Part shown: piece by piece, positions 31,589-36,657 of the stretch
Position numbering within the stretch: position 1 is the first letter of the stretch
Layout: each line of letters begins with the position of its first letter
DNA from: Bordetella parapertussis
Lineage (GTDB): Bacteria > Pseudomonadota > Gammaproteobacteria > Burkholderiales > CAIKXV01
Assembly (NCBI GenBank): GCA_945877995.1
Contig: CAMDXD010000001.1
Span: forward strand, 1 to 36,657
Reading direction: 5' to 3'
DNA length: 36,657 nt
Made by a program: the position numbers and the translations under genes
Notes under the pieces: generated by a model
Databases searched by the model: none
What the model saw: the letters and a program-made list of their open reading frames with translations, nothing else
Told to the model about the DNA's origin: nothing

Positions 31589-32095
31589 TTAACTAATAAC
31601 GCCGCATGCGCCGCGCCCGCCCGCATTGCCGGTAGGGTCTGTCTTGAAATCGTCCGTGCCCAGGTGGACGATTACCGAGCGGCCGATGATGCCGTTAGAC
31701 GCACTCTTGTTCACGCTGATGCCGTGTACCGTCAAGTTAACGGTCGCTTTTCCGGATTCGTTGAACACGAGGTTCCCGAGGTCGCCGGCATGCCCTGCAC
31801 CGGGCGCGCCGTGCTGCGTCTTCGTCGGGTTGAAATGCCCGCCAGCGCTCATGGCGTCGGGCGCGCTGCAATCGCCCTTATCATGAATATGAAATCCTTT
31901 TGCGCCAGGCGTATGCCCCGTGATTTCCCCGGTGACGCGCACTTGGTCGCCAACCTGAACAAACGTGAGATTGCCGGAAATCTTGGTGCCACTTGCAGAG
32001 CGAAGGGCGACGGTCGCCGTCGGACCGATTGACTCCGGCGCGGATGCGCAAGCAGAAAGTAGCAATGTAATGGCGGCGAAAAAAGACGTTCTCAT
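31589..32095 (-). CDS. sodC: Cu-Zn superoxide dismutase, lipoprotein
   Basis: 168 residues from the ATG at 32095, which has AAGGA seven bases upstream. MRTSFFAAITLLLSAC is a lipoprotein signal with lipobox LSAC, so the protein is anchored in the cell envelope. Metal ligands are visible: His in GFHIHDKGDC, GGHFNP, TQHGAP and GHAGDLGNL, and in VIVHLGTDDF. The disulfide Cys pair (KGDC and ACGVI) and the active-site Arg (GNAGGRGACG) are present. It removes periplasmic superoxide. The frame is open for 41 more codons upstream, but that stretch contains a duplicated copy of the VWA gene's leader and is unlikely to be translated as part of SodC. By eye it is less GC-rich than the metabolic genes, which hints at transfer. 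Confidence 0.94.
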   Translation of the reverse strand: MRTSFFAAITLLLSACASAPESIGPTATVALRSASGTKISGNLTFVQVGDQVRVTGEITGHTPGAKGFHIHDKGDCSAPDAMSAGGHFNPTKTQHGAPGAGHAGDLGNLVFNESGKATVNLTVHGISVNKSASNGIIGRSVIVHLGTDDFKTDPTGNAGGRGACGVIS

Positions 32096-32124
32096 GGCTA
32101 AATCCTTGTTTGAACTGAAGTGAG

Positions 32125-32206
32125 TTTCGGTGAGTCTGTTTTGCATGTGCGTTCCCCCGTGGTCCCGTGGTCCCGTGTTCAGGGCGACGGGATGCGCGAC
32201 CCTGAG
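32125..32206. repeat. Duplicated leader/start sequence, copy A (upstream of sodC)
   Basis: Positions 32125-32164 match 34220-34259 at 38 of 40 bases. A weaker match follows (TCAGGGCGACGGGATGC against TCAGGGCGGCGGAATGC). Copy A contains two and a half CCGTGGTC units (32157-32177) not repeated in copy B. On the minus strand it carries an ATG followed by QNRLTE, matching the ENTLTE start of the VWA gene. It underlies the 3' end of vapC. Confidence 0.8.
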
Positions 32207-32610
32207 GTATTCGCCCACACCCGAAGGGCGCAGTGCTTCGCGATCGAATCGAAGTCCTTGTCCGTGCTCAGAAGCGTAAGTTCATGACGAAGGCAGAGCT
32301 GCGCGATCAGCGCATCGATCGTGCCGACCTGGATTCCAGACCTCCGACACGTGTTGCGCAGCTGCGCCGCTGCGACATGGTCTTCTCGCGTCGGCTGAAC
32401 GAGCGGCAATGCTGCAAATCGCTCGACGATACGGGCGCTCGCTTTCGGGCCTGAGAATCCCTGAAGGAGCTCCTGCAAGACCAGGCCTGTCGTAACGACG
32501 ACGTCCGCGCCAAGGAGCGCCTCCTTGAGATGTTGAACCTCGATCGCGGAGGACTCTGCGTCTCGACGCAGCGCCAGGGACCAGACGCTGGTATCGACGA
32601 GCAGGGTCAA
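32179..32610 (-). CDS. vapC: VapC-type PIN-domain toxin
   Basis: 143 residues. PIN-domain acidic residues are all visible: Asp in LLVDTSVWSL, Glu in LVLQELLQGF, Asp in GTIDALIAQL and Asp in LLSTDKDFDSI. They should form the Mg-dependent RNase site. The start is TTG at 32610, overlapping the antitoxin stop as TTGA, so expression depends on coupling. The last ~11 residues (after LRVW) are encoded by the duplicated sequence shared with the VWA leader and look like an acquired tail. Confidence 0.9.
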   Translation of the reverse strand: MTLLVDTSVWSLALRRDAESSAIEVQHLKEALLGADVVVTTGLVLQELLQGFSGPKASARIVERFAALPLVQPTREDHVAAAQLRNTCRRSGIQVGTIDALIAQLCLRHELTLLSTDKDFDSIAKHCALRVWANTSGSRIPSP

Positions 32611-32807
32611 GATCGCGACCGTTCAGCCTTGTAGTCGAACGCGTCGTTCCACTCGAGCTTTCCCATCAGATCGACCACGCGCCGCTGCTCGCGGCGCGCG
32701 ATGAACTCCTGAAGCGCCATCGTGACGACGGCCTTCTTCGTGCGTACACCGCTGACCTCGACTGCGCGGTCAAGCAGCTCGGGATCGATTGCGAGGTTGG
32801 TGGCCAT
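32607..32807 (-). CDS. vapB: VapB-type antitoxin
   Basis: 66 residues: MATNLAIDPELLDRAVEVSG, then KKAVVTMALQEFIARREQRRV and LMGKLEWNDAFDYKAERSR. The N-terminal ribbon-helix-helix binds operator DNA; the C-terminal acidic/aromatic tail should plug the PIN active site. The ATG at 32807 has AAGGAG eight bases upstream. TGTGTAA is repeated 14 bp apart in the leader (minus strand, about 32815-32836) and may be part of the autoregulatory operator. Confidence 0.9.
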   Translation of the reverse strand: MATNLAIDPELLDRAVEVSGVRTKKAVVTMALQEFIARREQRRVVDLMGKLEWNDAFDYKAERSRS

Positions 32808-32894
32808 GTGTGACTCCTTACACATCAGTTTACACAGAACTCGCCCCCTGAAGGGCGGGTTGCTCTGCTGCGACATGACTCCAGCCTGGCTGGC

Positions 32895-33197
32895 TCAAGC
32901 CGCCTGCACCTCTATACGCACCGTTCCGCCGATCGCAGTGGCAATGTTCACCAGCGCATCGATAGAGAACCGCGACAGCCGCCCCCGGAGCAGGTCGTTC
33001 ATGCGCGGCTGCGTCACGCTGCAGCGCGTTGCTGCCTCGGCCTGGGTCCATCCGTGCCCATTCACGATAGATGCAATCTGGCGCATCAACTCGGCGCGCG
33101 CGCGCAGGTTTGCCGCCTGCTCGGGCGTGTCGGCAATGGCGTCCCACACGCTCGCGAAGCGCTTCGGGTCGCCGACCCTTTCCCTCGCTGCCTTCAT
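32895..33197 (-). CDS. XRE-family antitoxin of a RelE/HigB-like pair
   Basis: 100 residues. The HTH is visible in MRQIASIVNGHGWTQAEAAT, then RCSVTQPRMNDLLRGRLSRF and SIDALVNIATAIGG. This is the short Cro/C1-type antitoxin that follows its toxin. Its ATG abuts the toxin stop (TGAATG). It should neutralise the toxin and repress the operon. Confidence 0.9.
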   Translation of the reverse strand: MKAARERVGDPKRFASVWDAIADTPEQAANLRARAELMRQIASIVNGHGWTQAEAATRCSVTQPRMNDLLRGRLSRFSIDALVNIATAIGGTVRIEVQAA

Positions 33198-33518
33198 TCA
33201 CTGTTCCTTCGATTGCGACCATCGCACTCTTGCCAGCGCGATGTCGCGCTTGCTGGTCTCTCGCGTCTTCTTCTGGAATGCATGGAGCACGACCACCTCG
33301 GCTCCTGATCGCGCCGTATAGATCACCCGAAAGACGCCGGCTTCGTCCCGGACCCGGATCTCTTCCACGCCCTCGCCGATCGATGGCATCGGCTTGAAGT
33401 CGTCCGGCTGCTCCCCGCGTTGAACCTTGTCGAGCTGATAACCCGCGTCTTGACGTGCGTCGTCGGGGAACGCACGCAGCCGCTTGAGAGAGTCTTCGAG
33501 AAAGCGGATGCCCTTCAT
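33198..33518 (-). CDS. RelE/HigB-like toxin (phage-derived Gp49-like)
   Basis: 106 residues. MKGIRFLEDSLKRLRAFPDD and then VEEIRVRDEAGVFRVIYTAR, VVVLHAFQKKTRETSKRDI are hallmarks of this RelE-superfamily group, which cleaves mRNA at the ribosome. The gene order is toxin then antitoxin. The ATG at 33518 was chosen over upstream in-frame codons because it gives the family N-terminus, and a dyad operator lies just upstream. Confidence 0.9.
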   Translation of the reverse strand: MKGIRFLEDSLKRLRAFPDDARQDAGYQLDKVQRGEQPDDFKPMPSIGEGVEEIRVRDEAGVFRVIYTARSGAEVVVLHAFQKKTRETSKRDIALARVRWSQSKEQ

Positions 33519-33525
33519 CTGGATG

Positions 33526-33541
33526 ATATCCGTTTGGATAT
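33526..33541. promoter_or_regulatory. Dyad operator upstream of the RelE/XRE pair
   Basis: ATATCC-GTTT-GGATAT sits 8 bp before the toxin start on the minus strand. TA operons are usually autorepressed at such a site. The AT-rich bases may also form the -10 element. Confidence 0.5.
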
Positions 33542-33707
33542 ACGCCTTCAATCCCCGGCGTGACGCCGGAACGTCAGGACGGGTGCTGGGGAACAAAAAG
33601 CCGCCACCCAGGAACGAACCTTCCCGCGCGGCGTGCCTGCACATCCTGCTGGCCGGCGCGGCGGACGTCCCTGCCGGCAAACATGTGATGCCGCTCGAAA
33701 CGCCCCG

Positions 33708-34241
33708 TCAGACCCCGCCACCCCCACCCGCATCCCCAGCTGCCCCCTGCGCCCGCTGCACCTGCCTGTCCCCCACCTCCCACCGCAGGTCCGCCTTCGA
33801 CCCGGCGCGCCGCATCTTCACGTTGCTCGCCAGCGACCGGTAGAGCGCCCGGGTCGCCACCTCGCCGTCGGCGCACGACAGCGCGAAGCCCGCGTCAATG
33901 CCCACCTGCGCCCCGGCCGCGATCGCGTCCTGCTTCGCGCCCAGGTAGACGAACTCCCAGCCGTACACGTAGGACTGGTGGCGGATGCGCTGGAACACCT
34001 GGTCGCGGGTGTAGTCGGGGCTGGCGTTCTCCAGGCCGTCGGTGATGATCACGAAGATCACCTTGCCAGGGCGCTCGGCGGCCGGCATCGCGGCCAGGCG
34101 CGCACCGAGCTCGTCGATCGTGCGGCCGATCGCATCGAGCAGTGCCGTGGTGCCGCGCGGCACGTAGGTGTCGGTGCGCGCGGCCTCCATCGAGCCGGAG
34201 CGGTCCAGCACGACGGCGATTTCGGTGAGTGTGTTTTCCAT
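33708..34241 (-). CDS. VWA-domain protein with an apparent internal deletion
   Basis: 177 residues. The MIDAS metal-site residues are visible: Asp13, Ser15 and Ser17 in VVLDRSGSME, Thr in RGTTALLDAIG and Asp in IITDGLENAS. From family knowledge about 40-50 residues (strands 2-3) normally separate the SGSM segment from the YVPRG segment; here they are joined as SGSMEAARTDTYVPRG. This looks like an in-frame deletion that kept the metal ligands. The C-terminus ends in a Gly-rich GGGGGV. Role unknown; related proteins are small cytoplasmic metal-dependent adhesion-type domains. Its leader is duplicated upstream of sodC. Confidence 0.8.
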   Translation of the reverse strand: MENTLTEIAVVLDRSGSMEAARTDTYVPRGTTALLDAIGRTIDELGARLAAMPAAERPGKVIFVIITDGLENASPDYTRDQVFQRIRHQSYVYGWEFVYLGAKQDAIAAGAQVGIDAGFALSCADGEVATRALYRSLASNVKMRRAGSKADLRWEVGDRQVQRAQGAAGDAGGGGGV

Positions 34242-34287
34242 GTGCGTTCCCCCGTGGTCGTCAGGGCGGCGGAATGCCGGCCCTCAC
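34220..34287. repeat. Duplicated leader/start sequence, copy B (VWA gene start)
   Basis: The partner of the copy at 32125-32206, in the same orientation. It contains the RBS region, ATG and first codons of the VWA gene, so this is probably the original and the sodC-proximal copy the derivative. Confidence 0.8.
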
Positions 34288-34354
34288 ACACAGGACGCAG
34301 CGAGTCGGGGATCTGTGACAGCGGCGTGCTGACCTGACCCCACCTGGATTGTTG

Positions 34355-34369
34355 TAGGATTAAATCCTA
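34355..34369. promoter_or_regulatory. Perfect palindrome upstream of parD
   Basis: TAGGATT-A-AATCCTA is a perfect 15-bp palindrome 18 bp before the parD ATG. It is the likely site for ParD ribbon-helix-helix autorepression and may overlap the -10 element (TAGGAT). Confidence 0.65.
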
Positions 34370-34387
34370 TGCCCGTCCGGAGTCATC

Positions 34388-34666
34388 ATGCGATCGACAC
34401 AGCAGTTCAGCATCACCCTGCCCAACGAGATGGCCGAGGCCGTCCGGGCGAAGGTCGCCGCAGGCGAATACGCGACCGAAAGCGAAGTGATCCGTGACGG
34501 GTTGCGTGTGCTTCTGGCGCGCGACCGCGCCGTCGAGGACTGGTTGTGCAGAGAAGTGGGCGCCGCCTATGACGCGCTCAAGGCCGAGCCTTCGCGAGCG
34601 CTCGATGCGGAGGCCGTGAAGGCCCGGCTATCTGCCGCGCACCAGAAGGCATCAGCGAAGGGGTGA
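34388..34666 (+). CDS. parD: ParD-family antitoxin
   Basis: 92 residues. The ribbon-helix-helix is visible: QFSITLPNEMAEAVRAKVAA, then GEYATESEVIRDGLRVLLAR. The C-terminal helical tail (LDAEAVKARLSAAHQK) is the toxin-binding part. The GTG start of parE overlaps its stop (GTGA). Confidence 0.93.
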   Translation: MRSTQQFSITLPNEMAEAVRAKVAAGEYATESEVIRDGLRVLLARDRAVEDWLCREVGAAYDALKAEPSRALDAEAVKARLSAAHQKASAKG

Positions 34667-34986
34667 AGACATACCGTGTCGTCTTCGCTCCCGAGGCCGT
34701 CGATCAGCTCGAAGCGTTGTATCGCTACGTCGCCGAACACGCCTCAGCGGCTATCGCGTCACGTTTCACCGATGCGATCGTCGCCGCTTGCGAGAGCCTG
34801 GCTCTGTTTCCGCTGCGTGGCGTAGCGCGTGGGGACATCCGCCCGGGGCTCAGGCTTACTCACCACGACCGACGAACCATGATCGCCTATGCGGTCGACG
34901 AAGATGCCCGCACCGTTTCCATCGTGGGCATCTTCTATGGTGGACAGGACCACGAAGGCGCCCTCTCTGCCGAAGGCGACGACTGA
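34663..34986 (+). CDS. parE: ParE-family toxin
   Basis: 107 residues from GTG. YRVVFAPEAVDQLEALYRYV, then ALFPLRGVARGDIRPGLRL and VSIVGIFYGGQD are the RelE/ParE-fold hallmarks. ParE members typically inhibit DNA gyrase. Full length and apparently intact; coupled to parD. Confidence 0.93.
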   Translation: MKTYRVVFAPEAVDQLEALYRYVAEHASAAIASRFTDAIVAACESLALFPLRGVARGDIRPGLRLTHHDRRTMIAYAVDEDARTVSIVGIFYGGQDHEGALSAEGDD

Positions 34987-35027
34987 CACCGTCACGCGGG
35001 CGAATGTTCCGTCAGACCCCGCCGCCC

Positions 35028-35056
35028 TGCAGCGGGCCTGATCGGTTTCCCGGCGC
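35028..35056. repeat. 29-bp direct repeat, left copy
   Basis: Begins TGCAGCGGGCCTGATCGGTT and matches 35760-35788 at 28 of 29 bases in the same orientation. The two copies flank the decayed antitoxin/toxin module. The 231-bp stretch 34987-35217 that contains it has no recognisable gene. Confidence 0.85.
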
Positions 35057-35217
35057 AACGTTCAGGCCGGAGACCATGCGGTCGATCCGCTGGGCCGTCG
35101 CATTACAGGGCTCGTCAGCGCGCTTCGAGGCAACCGACTCGGAAGCGATCGACTTCCGAGCAGCTTCCGAGTCCTTCGTACCGATCCGCCGGTTGAACAA
35201 GAAGGACCTCGACATCC

Positions 35218-35415
35218 TCACCCGAAGTCGCCTCGTCGACCCGCGGCCACCACGAGTTGTTTCCGTCGGCGCCAGTATGCCGGCTTACGCCTGAATGGCG
35301 CGACTGCCACTACCACCAGCGAACGAGGTGTTTCCCGGTACACGATCGAAAACGGAAAGTCTTTGGGAAAGACTCTGCCTGTTTCACCGAGCCAGTTCGC
35401 GTCGCACCTGGGCAA
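35218..35415 (-). pseudogene. Truncated RelE/ParE-type toxin
   Basis: Only the C-terminal part of the toxin fold is present: GRVFPKDFPFSIVYRETPRS, then LVVVAVAPFRRKPAYWRRR, matching the last strands of RelE-type toxins paired with this antitoxin class. The N-terminal ~45-50 residues are missing, and the frame joins directly behind the antitoxin stop region. The only start is a TTG inside the antitoxin gene. A deletion probably inactivated the toxin. Confidence 0.7.
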
Positions 35416-35614
35416 ATGCTTCGTCCGCAGGAATCAGCTCGACAGTGCCGGCCTCGATCTCATCGATGCGCCGGCGAAGCTCTTCGTCCCACGCAGCGGC
35501 CACTTCGGCTTCCTGCGGGTCGAGACTTTCGAGCAGTTCTTCGGCAAGGCGCGCGCGCTCTTCGGGAAGGAGCACTTTGGCTATGGCGGCCAGTTCGGCG
35601 ACGCGATCGCGCAT
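35384..35614 (-). CDS. Addiction-module antitoxin (RelB-like, putative addiction module component family)
   Basis: 76 residues. MRDRVAELAAIAKVLLPEER, then ARLAEELLESLD and VAAAWDEELRRRIDEIEAGT are the pattern of the small helical antitoxins with the WxxExxRR signature. The ATG at 35614 was preferred to an upstream TTG at 35638. Its normal toxin partner directly downstream is truncated, so this is an orphan antitoxin. Confidence 0.85.
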   Translation of the reverse strand: MRDRVAELAAIAKVLLPEERARLAEELLESLDPQEAEVAAAWDEELRRRIDEIEAGTVELIPADEAFAQVRRELAR

Positions 35615-35759
35615 GTTGCACTCATGGTTGCTCAGCAAAACGCCAGCGTATCACTACATCTTCACGTCCCGCAGCGGCGAGGAGGCATACATAGCCGCAA
35701 TTACTCCGATCATCCGCGCCGCGCCGGCCACCCCAACCTGCGCGAAATCGAGAAGGTGG

Positions 35760-35788
35760 TGCAGCGGGCCTGATCGGTTCCCCGGCGC
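35760..35788. repeat. 29-bp direct repeat, right copy
   Basis: Matches 35028-35056 with a single mismatch. The two copies are 732 bp apart and bracket the antitoxin/truncated-toxin module. Homologous or replicative rearrangement is possible; no transposase is present. Confidence 0.85.
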
Positions 35789-35843
35789 GCCATCCACTCG
35801 TCCGTCCACAGAACGTGACCATCCATAGCGCCCTAGCATGTCG

Positions 35844-35881
35844 TTGCCGTGCTGCGACAAATGTGCTTAAATAGTGCACAT
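35844..35881 (+). promoter_or_regulatory. Promoter and operator of the ParS/MbcA-type antitoxin gene
   Basis: TTGCCG (35844-35849) and TTAAAT (35867-35872) are a sigma-70-like -35/-10 pair with a 17-bp spacer. ATGTGC (35861-35866) and GCACAT (35876-35881) form a dyad with a 9-bp gap across the -10, where an autorepressor would block polymerase. Confidence 0.65.
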
Positions 35882-35910
35882 AAAAGGCATTGCTATTGCG
35901 AGATTCTGTC

Positions 35911-36318
35911 GTGACCGATACCGCCGTTCTTGAACCGTCAGTGCCGGGCGGAACCTTCCAGCACTTCGTAGAGTTCCTGCGCGAGGCAGACACGTCCGCG
36001 CCGGTGCTGTCGCCCAAGCGCTTCAGCCAGGCCATGCACATCGACCTGCAGACGCTGGCCGAACAGGCGCACGTACATCGCAACACGATCAGCCGCGCAC
36101 CGGGGTCGCGTGGCGTCCAGGACTTCCTGCGCGAGGCCCTGCGTGTCATCAAGGCGGCGACCGACCTGAACGGGGACCTGAACAAGGCGCTGTTCTGGTA
36201 TCGCAACGAGCCGCTGACCGTGTTCGGCTACAAGACCGCTGAGCGGCTGGTCTCGGAAGGGCGGACCGATGACCTGCTGCGTTATGTGGCGTCCCTCGAG
36301 GCTGGCGCGACGGGATGA
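35911..36318 (+). CDS. ParS/MbcA/Xre-type antitoxin of a RES-Xre module
   Basis: 135 residues from the GTG at 35911; a TTG at 35890 would add seven. The DNA-binding part includes MHIDLQTLAEQAHVHRNTIS. The C-terminal toxin-binding domain is clear: LNKALFWYRNEPLTVFGYKT, then AERLVSEGRTDDLLRYVASLE. The stop overlaps the following ATG (ATGA), as in intact RES-Xre operons, but the RES gene that follows is truncated. It has its own promoter/operator. Confidence 0.87.
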   Translation: MTDTAVLEPSVPGGTFQHFVEFLREADTSAPVLSPKRFSQAMHIDLQTLAEQAHVHRNTISRAPGSRGVQDFLREALRVIKAATDLNGDLNKALFWYRNEPLTVFGYKTAERLVSEGRTDDLLRYVASLEAGATG

Positions 36319-36395
36319 TCCTGACCGAGCTGGGCCCGGTCACGGCGTACCGCATGCACACGCCACGATGGGCGACGGCGCCGACCAGTGGCGCA
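36315..36395 (+). pseudogene. RES-domain toxin, N-terminal remnant
   Basis: After the ATGA overlap the frame reads MILTELGPVTAYRMHTPRWA, then TAPTSGA, like the start of RES toxins (NAD-degrading enzymes with a Y/WRxxxPxxA opening). The RES core with its catalytic Arg/Tyr/Glu residues does not follow in any frame; the next bases belong to a convergent gene. The toxin is therefore cut to about 27 residues. Confidence 0.65.
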
Positions 36396-36415
36396 CGTCG
36401 AACTCTTCCCCATCC

Positions 36416-36657
36416 TCAAGCCCGCTCAACCCGCCAGACATCCGCACCCGCCTCCCGCACCATGCGCACACGCGCAGCATTCGGAATGCGCCCGCCGAAC
36501 AGCGCTGCCAGTTCTGCCGTCAGCCGATTGGCGGCATCGTCGTGCGGTGTTTCCGCAACCTTGTTGAGCGCGACCTTCACGAACTTGCCGTAGAGGGTGC
36601 GGTCATTGATGCGGACGACATGCCATCCCACGGGCAGCCCTTCGCGGTTGTTGCCGA
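36416..36657 (-). CDS. Unrecognised protein, C-terminal part
   Basis: A frame open at the right window edge that ends at 36416 (TGA). The visible ~79 residues begin GNNREGLPVGWHVVRINDRT, then LYGKFVKVALNKVAE and RVRMVREAGADVWRVERA. I do not recognise the family. The pattern of charged and hydrophobic residues and the clean convergent layout support a real gene. Its 3' end abuts the RES remnant, suggesting insertion or deletion at that junction. Confidence 0.55.
   Translation of the reverse strand, partial: GNNREGLPVGWHVVRINDRTLYGKFVKVALNKVAETPHDDAANRLTAELAALFGGRIPNAARVRMVREAGADVWRVERA

Noticed and set aside
31972..32218. N-terminal extension of SodC reaching 32218
   Set aside because: It would bury the lipoprotein signal; the ATG at 32095 has an RBS and a clear lipobox.
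35028..35788. tRNA fragments as the origin of the 29-bp repeats
   Set aside because: CGGTTCCCCGGCG resembles a T-arm only superficially; the GGTTCRA loop is absent.

Overview
The window is high-GC DNA from a chromosome that is most likely betaproteobacterial (Burkholderiales, Alcaligenaceae-like). This is inferred from six Bug-type tripartite-tricarboxylate-transporter (TTT) binding proteins, several family III CoA-transferases and a dense set of small catabolic operons. No rRNA, tRNA, CRISPR array or intact insertion sequence was seen.

Region 1 (1-6724, minus strand) is one tight operon read leftward: family III CoA-transferase, BadI/MenB-type ring-opening hydrolase, acyl-CoA ligase, enoyl-CoA hydratase, SDR dehydrogenase, acyl-CoA dehydrogenase and a TTT binding protein cut by the window edge. 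The set matches the alicyclic acid (cyclohexanecarboxylate) route AliA-AliB-BadK-BadH-BadI. A full-consensus sigma-54 promoter (6710-6724) precedes it, with GGACA/TGTCC half-sites upstream. The divergent gene (6850-8442) encodes a PAS-AAA+-Fis sigma-54 activator.

Region 2 (8456-17319, plus) follows that regulator as a co-directional array: a fused two-domain CoA-transferase, a second CoA-transferase, an enoyl-CoA hydratase, a TTT binding protein, an amidohydrolase, a UGSC-family selenoprotein, a conserved partner of unknown function and a third CoA-transferase. The selenoprotein is split by an in-frame TGA at 14748-14750. A 7-bp stem with a GU-containing loop follows it at SECIS distance, so ordinary gene calling would break or miss the gene.

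Region 3 (17423-22099) holds a binding protein with an alpha/beta hydrolase, an ECF-like sigma factor with a zinc-finger-like partner, and, divergently, a three-subunit cobalt-type nitrile hydratase/thiocyanate hydrolase. Its metal subunit carries a histidine-rich N-terminus.

Region 4 (22134-30485, minus) combines three TTT binding proteins, two proteins each made of three RidA-like domains, a two-domain VOC protein, a Rieske ferredoxin and a heme-oxygenase-like diiron oxygenase. It looks like an undescribed oxidative catabolic module.

Region 5 (30785-36657) is an accessory island: a decayed nitroreductase, sodC, VapBC, a RelE/XRE pair, an internally deleted VWA protein, ParDE, an antitoxin with a truncated RelE-type toxin, and a ParS/MbcA-type antitoxin with a truncated RES toxin. 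Short duplicated sequences and deletion scars run through it.
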